DNA from: Phenylobacterium sp. J426
GTDB taxonomy: Bacteria; Pseudomonadota; Alphaproteobacteria; Caulobacterales; Caulobacteraceae
NCBI RefSeq assembly: GCF_024699945.1
Contig: NZ_JAJOMY010000001.1
Span: forward strand, 2,418,001 to 2,482,000
Direction: 5' to 3'
Length of the DNA: 64,000 nucleotides
Shown here: in pieces, positions 1 through 8,126 of the stretch
How positions within the stretch are numbered: position 1 is the stretch's first letter
How the letters are laid out: every line of letters starts with the position of its first letter
Notes under the pieces: generated by a model
Seen by the model: the letters and a program-made list of their open reading frames with translations, nothing else
Told to the model about the DNA's origin: nothing
The model's database searches: none
Position numbers and translations under genes: made by a program

Positions 1-1
1 C

Positions 2-484
2 TGCGCCCTGGCCCGCACCACCGGCTGCGTCACCGCCTGGATCCTGCTTTCGGCCGAGACCACCCGGGGCGCCGCCGACGAAGGCGCGTTCCTTCGCCGC
101 TTCGCCAGCCGCGACGGCCGCATGCCGGCGGTGAACCTGCTGGTCGTCGGCGTGCTGATGACCATCGCCGCCGTCGCCACCGTCTCGCCGACGCTGGGCG
201 AGCAGTTCGGCATCCTGATCAATGTCGCGGCCCTGCTCAGTCTCTACGCCTACATCCTGGCCGGCGCCTCGCTGATCCGCCTGGCGCGCGGGCTGCCTGC
301 GAGCAGACGCCTCGCGGCGATGCTGACGGGCGGCCTCGCCATCGCCTGCGCGCTCGGGCTCGTCTCGACCGCCAAGCCGATCGAGTGGCTCTACAGCCTG
401 ATCCCGGTGGCCTTCGGCGTGGCCCTGTATCCTCGGCCTCCGGCGGCGCTAGAACCTGAGGCGAAGCGGAGGAGGGGCCGATGA
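2..484 (+). CDS. APC-family amino acid permease, C-terminal part (5' end outside window)
   Basis: The frame is open from base 2 and ends in TGA at 482-484, giving about 160 residues of a polytopic membrane protein. An early helix is followed by a stretch reading SAETTRGAADEGAF..., then a basic loop, which is the pattern of the arginine/agmatine-antiporter and basic amino-acid branch of the APC superfamily. Three further hydrophobic helices follow, and the tail is basic (AKRRRGR). The substrate cannot be told from this fragment. The stop overlaps the start of the Rieske oxygenase gene in an ATGA, so the two are translationally coupled and the permease may import that enzyme's substrate or a related amine (inference). 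Confidence 0.8.
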   Translation, partial: CALARTTGCVTAWILLSAETTRGAADEGAFLRRFASRDGRMPAVNLLVVGVLMTIAAVATVSPTLGEQFGILINVAALLSLYAYILAGASLIRLARGLPASRRLAAMLTGGLAIACALGLVSTAKPIEWLYSLIPVAFGVALYPRPPAALEPEAKRRRGR

Positions 485-1512
485 CCATGCTGCCCGTCGA
501 GTTCTATCGTGGCGAGGACGCGCTGAAGGCCGACCGCGCCCACATCCTGCGCCGCACCTGGCAGTTCGTCGGCCACGTCTCGCAGGTCGCCGCCAAGGGC
601 GACTACATCGCCGACGTCGTCGGCGGCGCGCCGGTGGTCGTGGTCCGCGACGAGGCCGACGGTCACGGGGCCCTCAAGGCCTTCCACAACGTCTGCCGCC
701 ATCGCGCCGGCGGCCTGGTGCAGGACGGGACCGGCAACTGCGGCGACCAGTTCGTCTGCCGCTACCACGGCTGGCGCTACAGGCTGGACGGCCGGCTGCG
801 CAGCGCAACCGACTTCGGCCCGGCGCCGGGGTTCGACCCCCGCAACTTCAGCCTCTATCCGATCCGCGTGGACACCTGGCGCGGCATGGTCTTCGTCAAC
901 CTCGACCTGGCCGCCGCCCCGCTCGCCGACATGTTGGCCCCGCTCGACCGCCGCTGGGCGGCCGACCTGCCGGAATATGGCCTCACCGAGCAGCGCACGC
1001 ACCACATCGCCTGCAACTGGAAGACCTACGTCGAGAACTACCTCGAGGGCTATCACCTGCCGATGGTCCATCCGGAGTTCGACGAGGACATCGTGGTCTC
1101 GGACTACAGCGTCGAGATCGAGGGCGACCTCTGCTTCCACGCCGCGCCCGCCCGGGACGGTTCCGTCAACGCGGGCCTCTGGGCCTGGATGTGGCCGAAC
1201 CTCGCCATCAACACCTATCGGCACGGCTACATGGTCGAGCGGATGACCGCGACCGGCCCCGAGAGCACCCGCCTCGACTACTTCTACTTCTTCGACCCCT
1301 CGAAGCTGACCGAACTCGCCGAGATGTTCGTGGTCTCCGACCGCGTCACCGCCCAGGACAAGGACATCTGCGAGATGGTCCAGCGCAACCTCGACGCCGG
1401 CGTCTATCTCCCGGGCGTGCTGTCGCCCAAGCACGAGGCCGGCATCGCCTGGTTCCAGTCCCGCGTGGCCCAGCACCACGACGGCCCCACCCCTCTCGCC
1501 GCGGTTTCTTGA
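481..1512 (+). CDS. Rieske non-heme iron ring-hydroxylating oxygenase, alpha subunit
   Basis: This 343-residue protein has a Rieske [2Fe-2S] site in two halves, Cys72-x-His74 and Cys93-x2-His96, the latter inside CRYHGW. A catalytic domain follows with the mononuclear iron motif around Glu189, His192 and His197 (NYLEGYHLPMVH), and a carboxylate ligand is probably in the DKDICE stretch near residue 300. Length and motif spacing fit the branch that contains choline, glycine-betaine and carnitine monooxygenases, rather than classical aromatic dioxygenases with a beta subunit. No reductase or beta subunit lies next to it. It overlaps the upstream amino-acid permease by 4 nt (ATGA). The family call is firm; the substrate is unknown, with a quaternary amine as one possibility. 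Confidence 0.88.
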   Translation: MTMLPVEFYRGEDALKADRAHILRRTWQFVGHVSQVAAKGDYIADVVGGAPVVVVRDEADGHGALKAFHNVCRHRAGGLVQDGTGNCGDQFVCRYHGWRYRLDGRLRSATDFGPAPGFDPRNFSLYPIRVDTWRGMVFVNLDLAAAPLADMLAPLDRRWAADLPEYGLTEQRTHHIACNWKTYVENYLEGYHLPMVHPEFDEDIVVSDYSVEIEGDLCFHAAPARDGSVNAGLWAWMWPNLAINTYRHGYMVERMTATGPESTRLDYFYFFDPSKLTELAEMFVVSDRVTAQDKDICEMVQRNLDAGVYLPGVLSPKHEAGIAWFQSRVAQHHDGPTPLAAVS

Positions 1513-1520
1513 GTACCCGA

Positions 1521-2591
1521 ATGAAGCTTTCCGCCGTTCTCGCCGGCCTGGCGCTCGCCGTCTCCGCCGTCACCTCCGCGCTGGCCGCGCCCCAGCTCAC
1601 GACCCAGGACTACCTGATCAAGGACTTCGGGTTCGCGACCGGCGAGCGCCTGCCGGAGCTGCGCCTGCGCTACCACACGCTGGGGACGCCGCACCGCAAC
1701 GCCAAGGGCGAGATCGACAACGCCGTCCTTATCCTCCACGGCACAGGCGGCTCGGGGAAACAGTTCCTCAGCCCCCAGTTCGCCGACGTCCTGTTCGCTC
1801 CCGGCGGCCAGCTCGATCCCGCGAAGTACTTCATCATCCTGCCCGACAACATCGGTCACGGCGGCTCGTCCAAGCCTTCGGACGGCCTGCGGGCGAAGTT
1901 CCCCCGTTACGACTACGCCGACATGGTCGAGGCCCAGCACCGCCTCGTGACGGAGAAGCTCGGCGTGAAGCAGCTGCGCCTGATCATGGGCACCTCGATG
2001 GGCTGCATGCACGGCTTCATGTGGGCCACCCAATGGCCCGCCGGCGCCAAGGCGCTGATGCCGATGGCCTGCCAGCCCGTGGAGATCGCCGGCCGCAACC
2101 GCGTCTGGCGCCAGATGGCCATGACCGCCATCACCTCCGACCCGGCCTATATGGGCGGCGACTACAAGACCCAGCCCGAGCAGGGCCTGAAAGCCGCCGC
2201 CATGCTGCTGGTCCTCGCCGGCTCTTCGCCGATCCCCTGGCAGGAGCAGATGCCCACGGGCGCCGCCGCCGACGCCTGGGTGGCCCAGGAGCTGCCGCGC
2301 CGCGTGGCGACCATGGACGCTAACGACTTCGTCTGGCAGGTCGCCAGCTCCCGCACCTACGATCCCTCGAAGGACCTCGAGAAGATCACCGCGCCGATGA
2401 CCTGGGTGAACTCGGCCGACGACTTCATCAACCCGCCCGAGCTGGGCCTTGCCGAGGCCGCCGCCAAGCGGCTGCCGACCACCCGCTTCATCCTGCTGCC
2501 CGCGACCGACAAGACCCGCGGCCACGGCAGCCACACCTGGGCCGTCCTCTGGCAGGACGAGCTCGCCGACCTGCTGAAGCGCTCGCAGTAG
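1521..2591 (+). CDS. Secreted alpha/beta hydrolase of the MetX (homoserine O-acetyltransferase)-like group
   Basis: The ATG at 1521 is chosen because it is followed by a clean signal peptide ending in an Ala-rich AxA site near residue 23; the frame is open further upstream but only as a shadow of the oxygenase. The 356-residue product has an oxyanion-loop motif HGTGGSG, a nucleophile elbow GTSMGCMHG and a late His in GHGSHT, the catalytic layout of the MetX alpha/beta fold. A signal peptide argues against a biosynthetic methionine role. A periplasmic esterase or acyltransferase is more likely (inference). It follows the Rieske gene by 8 bp and is probably co-transcribed. Confidence 0.8.
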   Translation: MKLSAVLAGLALAVSAVTSALAAPQLTTQDYLIKDFGFATGERLPELRLRYHTLGTPHRNAKGEIDNAVLILHGTGGSGKQFLSPQFADVLFAPGGQLDPAKYFIILPDNIGHGGSSKPSDGLRAKFPRYDYADMVEAQHRLVTEKLGVKQLRLIMGTSMGCMHGFMWATQWPAGAKALMPMACQPVEIAGRNRVWRQMAMTAITSDPAYMGGDYKTQPEQGLKAAAMLLVLAGSSPIPWQEQMPTGAAADAWVAQELPRRVATMDANDFVWQVASSRTYDPSKDLEKITAPMTWVNSADDFINPPELGLAEAAAKRLPTTRFILLPATDKTRGHGSHTWAVLWQDELADLLKRSQ

Positions 2592-2601
2592 CGGGCGCTC
2601 T

Positions 2602-2832
2602 GTGAGCTCCGCACCGCGCTACACGCTCGCCTTCCTCACCAACGAGTGGGAGTGGAAGGAAGATCTCGACGTCGACGACTTCGATGCCGCCAAGGCCGCC
2701 ACGCGCGCGGCCCTGGAGCGCGTCGTTCGCGAGGAGGCCCCCGAACTCGCCTGCGTCACCCTCATGGAAGGCGACGTACGGATCGGCGTCTGGGACTGGG
2801 TCCTGGACCGCCCCTACTGGACGCCGCTTTAG
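2602..2832 (+). CDS. Small hypothetical protein, 76 aa
   Basis: It begins at GTG 2602, 10 bp after the hydrolase stop. The product is acidic and alternates aromatic and charged residues (NEWEWKEDLDVDDFDAAK), followed by an amphipathic helix and a closing strand ending in WDWVLDRPYWTPL. The pattern of a strand, then an acidic D/E segment, then an Ala-rich helix recalls the DUF6894 type of small alphaproteobacterial proteins, but I cannot confirm membership. No strong ribosome binding site is visible, so expression may depend on coupling to the upstream gene. Confidence 0.55.
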   Translation: MSSAPRYTLAFLTNEWEWKEDLDVDDFDAAKAATRAALERVVREEAPELACVTLMEGDVRIGVWDWVLDRPYWTPL

Positions 2833-2845
2833 GCGCGGCGTCGGC

Positions 2846-3058
2846 TCACTCGCCCCCGTCGGCGGGCTCGGGCGGCCGCAGCACGCCGTCTTCGTCCTGC
2901 ACATGCAGCACGGCGGCCAGTCCGCCGGACGAGGCCGCCAGCCGGCGGGCCGCACGTATTGCGCTCTCGCGTCGCCGGTAGCGTCCGACGTTCAGGTTCT
3001 GGCCGATGATCCGCCACCGACCGCTCTGCTTGACGACGCCATAGTGGACTTGGGGCAT
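2846..3058 (-). CDS. Small hypothetical protein, 70 aa, DUF2188-like
   Basis: The start is set at the second of two in-frame ATGs (3058), because a GAGGAG sits about 7 nt upstream of it, whereas the first ATG abuts that sequence. The protein starts with a strand containing VHYGVVKQSGRWRI, then a basic helix (RRRESAIRAARRLA), then LHVQDEDG. This order of strand, helix with basic residues, and strand with an HVQ/DG motif resembles DUF2188-type stress or regulatory mini-proteins. It is convergent with the preceding plus-strand gene. Confidence 0.6.
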   Translation of the reverse strand: MPQVHYGVVKQSGRWRIIGQNLNVGRYRRRESAIRAARRLAASSGGLAAVLHVQDEDGVLRPPEPADGGE

Positions 3059-3192
3059 CCGCATCTCCTCTGGCTCGGGCTCAGCAGACTCGGTCGATGT
3101 GGCCAGACTGCGGCGGGAGGCGGGTCGCCCGTCGGTGAGCGATTTGCCGGGCTGGCGTGTTATCCTCGCGCCAATCAGGGAGGCCCTGCTCG

Positions 3193-3408
3193 ATGAAGCT
3201 CTCCGACGAAGACCGCGACCGTCTCGCGCTGCACTCCGCTTTCGCCGTCCACCAGATCGCCCGCTGGATCGCCACGCGCCAGGACGTCCCCGCCGACATC
3301 CGTGAGCGCCTGCGCGGCCATATCTCGGCCCTCGAGGGCGTGCTGGTGACCAACGGTCACGACTGGATCAAGGACGAGATCGAGGCGACCGAGCAGGCGC
3401 TGAGCTAG
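3193..3408 (+). CDS. Small helical hypothetical protein, 71 aa
   Basis: The ATG at 3193 is preceded by GGGAGG at about 3177-3182, a good spacing, so this start is preferred over the upstream ATG at 3157. The product looks wholly alpha-helical and charged: MKLSDEDRDRLALHS at the start, then HQIARWIATRQ and a Glu-rich C-terminus (EIEATEQALS). No known domain is recognised. It ends three bases before the stop of the convergent SDR gene. Confidence 0.6.
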   Translation: MKLSDEDRDRLALHSAFAVHQIARWIATRQDVPADIRERLRGHISALEGVLVTNGHDWIKDEIEATEQALS

Positions 3409-3411
3409 TCC

Positions 3412-4122
3412 CTAGCGGACGAAGCTGGCCCCGTTCGCGTCCAGCACTGCGCCGGTCATAGACGCCGGCGCCTCCAGCGCCAGGTAGGCGGCGATGCTGG
3501 CGATCTCGTCGGGCGCGGCCACCCGGCCCAGCGGGATGTCGGCCAGCAGCTTGTCGCCGCCGCGGCTCGCCAGATAGTCGTCGGCCATGCCGGTCATGAC
3601 GAAGCCCGGGCACACCGCGAACCCCAGGATCTCCTCGCGCGCATAGCCCCGGGCGATCGACTTGGTCATGCCGACCATGCCGGCCTTCGACGCCGCATAG
3701 TGCCAGTGCGCGGGGCTGTCGCCGCGATAGGCCGCACGGCTGGCGATGTTGATGATCCGGCCGCCGCCCCCGCGCTCGCGGAAGTGCAGGATCGCACGGC
3801 GGCAGAGGTCGGCCGAGGCCTGCAGGTTGATCTGGATCGTCCGCCCCCAGGCGGTCTGCCATTCGTCGGCCGGCGCCGCCACGTCCACGCCCTCGAACAC
3901 GCCGGCGTTGTTCACCAGCACGTCGATCCGCCCGTTCAGCGCCTCCAGCGCCCGGTCCCACAGTCCGTCCGCTGCGCCGGCCTGGCTGAGATCGGCGCCG
4001 ATCACGCCCGCTCCATCGCCGCGCCCATGCCCCACCACCTTCGCGCCCTTGGCCTCCAGCGCCGGCACGATGGCCGCCCCGATGCCCCGCGTGGAGCCGG
4101 TGACGAGGATGTGGGCGGGCAT
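3412..4122 (-). CDS. Short-chain dehydrogenase/reductase (SDR), FabG-like
   Basis: This 236-residue classical SDR has the cofactor motif TGSTRGIG at residues 8-15, the NNAG motif near 92, and the catalytic tetrad positions including a Ser in NIASRAAYRG and YAASK (Tyr-x3-Lys) near 155. After YAASK it has a PGFVMTGM loop and ends with the usual substrate-lid and C-terminal strand. The cofactor loop carries HGRG, hinting at NADP(H), but this is not decisive. Its length is standard for the family. No pathway neighbour identifies the substrate. Confidence 0.85.
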   Translation of the reverse strand: MPAHILVTGSTRGIGAAIVPALEAKGAKVVGHGRGDGAGVIGADLSQAGAADGLWDRALEALNGRIDVLVNNAGVFEGVDVAAPADEWQTAWGRTIQINLQASADLCRRAILHFRERGGGGRIINIASRAAYRGDSPAHWHYAASKAGMVGMTKSIARGYAREEILGFAVCPGFVMTGMADDYLASRGGDKLLADIPLGRVAAPDEIASIAAYLALEAPASMTGAVLDANGASFVR

Positions 4123-4145
4123 GTAGCGACTCCGAAAATGGAACT

Positions 4146-4279
4146 GTCATCCCGGCCGTAGCGCAGCCCCCCGGGTCCGGCCAACGGCCGGCCCGAGGAT
4201 AAACTCCGCGCCGGGACCCAGGGGGTTTCTGCGTTGCGTCCGCCCTGGGTCCCGGATCGCCTGCGGCGTCCGGGATGAC
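4146..4279. repeat. Intergenic palindromic repeat, GTCATCCCGG family (full copy)
   Basis: The segment is bounded by GTCATCCCGG at 4146-4155 and its exact reverse complement CCGGGATGAC at 4270-4279, with internal nested palindromes (CCGGCC/GGCCGG, GGGACCCAGGG/CCCTGGGTCCC). Related copies occur at 8817, 10297, 34179 and 61823 in this window, always between genes. It resembles the REP or mobile intergenic palindromes common in Caulobacterales. Confidence 0.8.
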
Positions 4280-4292
4280 GACGAAGGGTGGA

Positions 4293-5027
4293 CTACACCG
4301 TCGTCGAGGTCGGCCGCACGATCACTTCGTTGACGTCCACATCGGCGGGCTGGGCGATGGCGAACCGCACGGCCCGGGCGATGGCCTCGGCCGGCAGCGC
4401 CTTCTGGCGGTAGTCGTCGATGAACGCCGCGGTCTCGGCATGGGTGATCGTGTGCGCCAGCTCCGACGTCGTGACACCCGGCGACACCACCGTCACCCGC
4501 ACCTTGTCGGTCTCCTGGCGCAGCGCTTCCGAGATCACGCGGACGGCATACTTGGTCGCGCAATAGACCGCCGCCGTCGGCAGGATCTGGTGGCCGGCCG
4601 TGGACGCGATGTTGACGATCTGGCCGTGGCCCTGCGCCTCCATCACCGGCAGCGCCGCGGCGATGCCGTGCAGGACGCCGCGGATGTTGACGTCGATCAT
4701 CTGGTCCCAATCGTCGACCTTCAGGGCCGCGAGCGGCGACAGCGGCATGACGCCGGCGTTGTTGACGATCACGTCGATGCGGCCGAACCGCTGGCGCGCC
4801 GCGTCGACGAACGCCTGCACGCTCTCTCTCGACGTGACGTCCAGGCCAAGGGCCATCGCCGTGCCGCCCGCCGCCTCGATCTCGGCCTTCAGGGCCTCCA
4901 GCCGCTCCACGCGCCGGGCGCCGATCACCACCGTGGCGCCATGCGCCGCTAGGTCCCGGGCCACCGCCTCGCCGATGCCGCTCGACGCGCCGGTCACCAG
5001 CACCACCTTGTTCGCAACTTCAGTCAT
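4293..5027 (-). CDS. SDR family oxidoreductase divergent from an AraC regulator
   Basis: The start at 5027 is chosen because AAGGAGACGG lies 3-12 nt upstream; the longer frame has no such site. The 244-residue product has TGASSGIG near residue 12, an NNAG motif, a catalytic Ser in NIASTAGHQ, and Tyr-x3-Lys in YCATKYAV. ARRVERL after strand 2 suggests NADP(H) preference. It belongs to the large YdfG-like SDR group whose members are often upregulated by a divergent AraC protein, as here. The substrate is unknown. Confidence 0.87.
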   Translation of the reverse strand: MTEVANKVVLVTGASSGIGEAVARDLAAHGATVVIGARRVERLEALKAEIEAAGGTAMALGLDVTSRESVQAFVDAARQRFGRIDVIVNNAGVMPLSPLAALKVDDWDQMIDVNIRGVLHGIAAALPVMEAQGHGQIVNIASTAGHQILPTAAVYCATKYAVRVISEALRQETDKVRVTVVSPGVTTSELAHTITHAETAAFIDDYRQKALPAEAIARAVRFAIAQPADVDVNEVIVRPTSTTV

Positions 5028-5071
5028 CGCCGTCTCCTTGCTCGTTTGGCGAAGCAAGGGATGCCAGGGCT

Positions 5072-5099
5072 GGAGGATCGGGCGTTAGAACGCTCCTCC
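5072..5099. promoter_or_regulatory. Candidate operator dyad in the SDR/AraC intergenic region
   Basis: GGAGG at 5072-5076 and CCTCC at 5095-5099 flank a perfect inner dyad GCGTT-AG-AACGC at 5082-5093. It lies between the two divergent start codons (5027 and 5175), where a regulator of both genes would bind. That it is an AraC-protein or other operator is inference from position and symmetry. Confidence 0.4.
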
Positions 5100-5174
5100 G
5101 CGGTTCTTGCACGATCCTCTGAGAAGCGGCCCGCCGGGGTTGCGCGCCCTGAGCCCGCGTGGGAGGCGTGGGTC

Positions 5175-6056
5175 ATGGAAAAGCTCGCGGAACTGATCGC
5201 CCGCCACGCGCCCGACGAGGGCATGCACGACATGCCTATTCCTGGGCTGGCGCTGTTCAAGCTCTCGGCTCCGACCGAGGGCGTCCCGGTGCTGCACCAG
5301 CCGGCCGTCTGCATTATCGCGCAAGGCGCCAAGGACGTGCTGCTGGCCGACGAGCTCCACCACTACGACGCCGACTGCCACCTGGTGGTCTCGGTCGACC
5401 TGCCGCTCACCGGGCGGGTGGTGCAGGCCAGCGCGGAGAAGCCCTACCTCTGCGTCCGCGTCGACCTCGAGCCCGCTCTGATCAGCGAGCTGATGCTGCA
5501 GCAGCCGCCGCCGCCGGGCGGGGAGGGCGCCCGCGGCCTGCACATCAGCCGCACCACGCCCGAGCTTGCCGACGCCGCGGCCCGCCTCGTCGCCCTGGCG
5601 GATCGGCCGCAGGACGCCGCGGTCCTGGCCCCGCTGATCCGCCGCGAAATCCACTACCGGCTGCTGACGGGCGACCAGGCCGGCATGGTCCGCCAGATCG
5701 GGGCGCCCGACAGTCGCCTGGCCCAGGTCAGCCGCGCCATCGCCTGGATCCGCGAGACCTTCGACCGCCCCTTCAGCATCGAGGCCGTGGCCCGCGCCGC
5801 CGGCATGAGCCCGTCTGCCCTGCACCAGCACTTCAAGGCGGTCACCGCCATGAGCCCGCTGCAGTACCAGAAGCAGCTCCGCCTGCAGGAGGCTCGCCGG
5901 CTGATGATCGGCGAGGCCCGCGACGCCCAGGCGGCCGGCTTCGAGGTCGGCTACGAGAGCCCCTCCCAGTTCAGCCGCGAATACGCTCGCCTGTTCGGCG
6001 CGCCGCCCGCGCGAGACGCCGCCCGCCTGCGGGCCGAGGCGCCGGCGTACGTCTAG
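5175..6056 (+). CDS. AraC family transcriptional regulator with AraC_N domain
   Basis: The ATG at 5175 follows GGAGG at 5162-5166, so it is preferred to the upstream in-frame ATG at 5046, which lies within the probable promoter. The 293-residue protein has an N-terminal cupin-like sensor of the AraC_N type (VLHQPAVCIIAQGAKDVLL..., with the Y/D pattern used by SDR-linked regulators). At its C-terminus are two helix-turn-helix units, SIEAVARAAGMSPSALHQHFKAVTAMSP and the VGYESPSQFSREYARLFG signature. It is transcribed away from the SDR gene and probably controls it in response to a small aldehyde or ketone (inference). Confidence 0.85.
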   Translation: MEKLAELIARHAPDEGMHDMPIPGLALFKLSAPTEGVPVLHQPAVCIIAQGAKDVLLADELHHYDADCHLVVSVDLPLTGRVVQASAEKPYLCVRVDLEPALISELMLQQPPPPGGEGARGLHISRTTPELADAAARLVALADRPQDAAVLAPLIRREIHYRLLTGDQAGMVRQIGAPDSRLAQVSRAIAWIRETFDRPFSIEAVARAAGMSPSALHQHFKAVTAMSPLQYQKQLRLQEARRLMIGEARDAQAAGFEVGYESPSQFSREYARLFGAPPARDAARLRAEAPAYV

Positions 6057-7999
6057 TCCGCGACCCCCAGCACCTTCTTCAGGAACTGCACCTCGACCGT
6101 CCGAACGGCCTCCTGGTTGGCCTTCTTGTAGATGCCGTGGCCCTCGTCCCTGGCCAGCACGTACCAGACCTCGGTGCCCTGGGCGCGCAGCTTGGCGACC
6201 ATCTGCTCGCTCTCGCTCTGCGGCACGCGCGGGTCGTTGGCGCCCTGGAAGACCATCATCGGCTTCTTCATCTTCGGGCTCATCTTGATCGGCGCGATGC
6301 GCTCGAACACCGCCCGCATCTTCGGGTCCCGCTCGTCGCCGTACTCGGCCCGGCGCAGGTCGCGCCGATAGCCCTCGGTGTTCTCCAGGAAGGTGATGAA
6401 GTCCGAGATGCCGTAGAGGTCGATCACCCCCGCCAGCCGGTCGTTGTAGTGGCCGGCCACCGCCAGCACCATGTACCCGCCGTAGGACTGGCCCACCACC
6501 GCCACGCGGCTCGCGTCCAGGTCCGGCTGCCTGGCCACCCAGTCCAGCAGGGCGCCGATGTCCTTCACCGAGTCCTCGCGCTTCTCGGCGTTGTCGAGGG
6601 AGAGGTAGGTCTTGCCGTAGCCGCTGGAGCCGCGGACGTTGGGGATGATCACCGCCGCGCCCAGCTCGTTCACCCACGACTGCCGGCGCGGGTTGAAGCT
6701 GGGCTGCTCCTGGCCTTCCGGCCCGCCGTGGATCTGGATGACGACGGGCAGCTTCTTGCCGGCCAAGGTCTTCTGGGCCGCGCCCTTAGGCCGGTAGATG
6801 AACGCCGGGATCGTGCGCTTGTCGAAGGTCGGATAGCGGAACAGGGTCGGCTCGACGAGGCGCTCGGCGTCCAGCCCGCCCAGCTCGCTCTCCGTCCACC
6901 GCACCAGCTGGCCGCTCGCCAGCTCATAGCTCCAGACGTCGCCCGAGCTCGTCGAGGTCGACAGCGACAGCCCCAGCTTCGTCCCGTCCGGCGAGAACTT
7001 CATCGCCGTCAGCACGCCCATCGGCAGCTTCGGCCCCGGCAGCTCGCGCCCGGTGGCCACATCGCGCAGCACGACCTTGGAGTAGCCCTCCTCGTTCACC
7101 GCCACCGCGATCGTCCGGCCGTCGGGCGAGACGTCCAGGTCCTCCGCGCCCCACTTGGCGCCCGGCGCCAGGTCCCGCACCCGTCCCGTGGCCACGTCGA
7201 TCACCACCGGCCGCGTCACCTCCGAGCCGTCGTCCGACAGGATCACCACGCTGCGGCCGCCGTCCAGGAACGCCCCGCCCTGGTAGGCGATCTTGCGGCC
7301 CTGCGGCCCCAGCGCCGCCAGGTCGCCGGTCGTCGCGTCCAGCACGAAGATCTCGCTCTGCGCCGCCGAGACGTAGCGCGAGACCAGCAGCCGCTTGCCG
7401 TCGGCCGAGATGTCCAGCGGCGAGATCGCGCCCACGCCCTCGTGCGCCACCCGCCGGCTCGTCGGATCGGCCGGATCGGCGACCATGATGTCGTAGTTGG
7501 GATCGCCCGGCGTCACCTGGCTCCAGGCGACCAGCCTGCCGTCCTTCGAGAACTTGAAGCCCTGGTTGCGGGTCTTCGGCGCCGTGAGCTGCGCCTCGCG
7601 CCCCGCCAGGTCGCGGATGTAGGCCTGGTAGTATTCCGCCCCGCCCACGTCGATCGGATAGAGGAACCGCGCCGCCCCCGGTTGGGCGATCGCCTGGCTG
7701 ATCGGCTCGCGCGCGAAGGTGAGCTGCGTCCGCGCCGCCCCCGGCGCCTTCACATGGTGGATCTGCTGCACGTCGCCGAACCGGGTGGCGATCAGCATCG
7801 AGCCGTCCGGCAGCCAGTCCTCGAACACCGCCGAGCGGGCGTTGTAGTACGGCGCGATCGCCGCCTTCAGCTCGGGCGGCGTCGCCGGCACGCCCTGATA
7901 GACGATCTGGCCCTCCTCGCGCGTCGCCACCTGGGCCGACGCCCCGGCCGCCACCATCAGAGCCACGGCCGCACCGGCCAGCCACGCACGCGTCGACAT
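6053..7999 (-). CDS. Secreted prolyl oligopeptidase family (S9) serine peptidase
   Basis: The ATG at 7999 precedes a typical signal peptide ending in ASA; the longer frame upstream runs into the next gene. The 648-residue protein has an N-terminal beta-propeller with WD/PD40-like repeats (SPDGRTIAVAV, SPDGTKLGLS). The C-terminal alpha/beta hydrolase has the nucleophile in GQSYGGYM near residue 505, the Asp in GANDPRVP, and the His in DEGHGIY. It is predicted to degrade short peptides in the periplasm. The stop overlaps the convergent AraC gene end by 4 nt. Confidence 0.9.
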   Translation of the reverse strand: MSTRAWLAGAAVALMVAAGASAQVATREEGQIVYQGVPATPPELKAAIAPYYNARSAVFEDWLPDGSMLIATRFGDVQQIHHVKAPGAARTQLTFAREPISQAIAQPGAARFLYPIDVGGAEYYQAYIRDLAGREAQLTAPKTRNQGFKFSKDGRLVAWSQVTPGDPNYDIMVADPADPTSRRVAHEGVGAISPLDISADGKRLLVSRYVSAAQSEIFVLDATTGDLAALGPQGRKIAYQGGAFLDGGRSVVILSDDGSEVTRPVVIDVATGRVRDLAPGAKWGAEDLDVSPDGRTIAVAVNEEGYSKVVLRDVATGRELPGPKLPMGVLTAMKFSPDGTKLGLSLSTSTSSGDVWSYELASGQLVRWTESELGGLDAERLVEPTLFRYPTFDKRTIPAFIYRPKGAAQKTLAGKKLPVVIQIHGGPEGQEQPSFNPRRQSWVNELGAAVIIPNVRGSSGYGKTYLSLDNAEKREDSVKDIGALLDWVARQPDLDASRVAVVGQSYGGYMVLAVAGHYNDRLAGVIDLYGISDFITFLENTEGYRRDLRRAEYGDERDPKMRAVFERIAPIKMSPKMKKPMMVFQGANDPRVPQSESEQMVAKLRAQGTEVWYVLARDEGHGIYKKANQEAVRTVEVQFLKKVLGVAD

Positions 8000-8126
8000 T
8001 CTCGAACACCCCCAACAGGACACAGGCCGGCGACCGAAGCGCGGCCGGCGCCTGCCGTCAATCCATCGGCGTGCTACCTGTTTCGCAGAACAGGAGTCGG
8101 GCCGAAGGGCCGGGGAGGGCTCGAAC

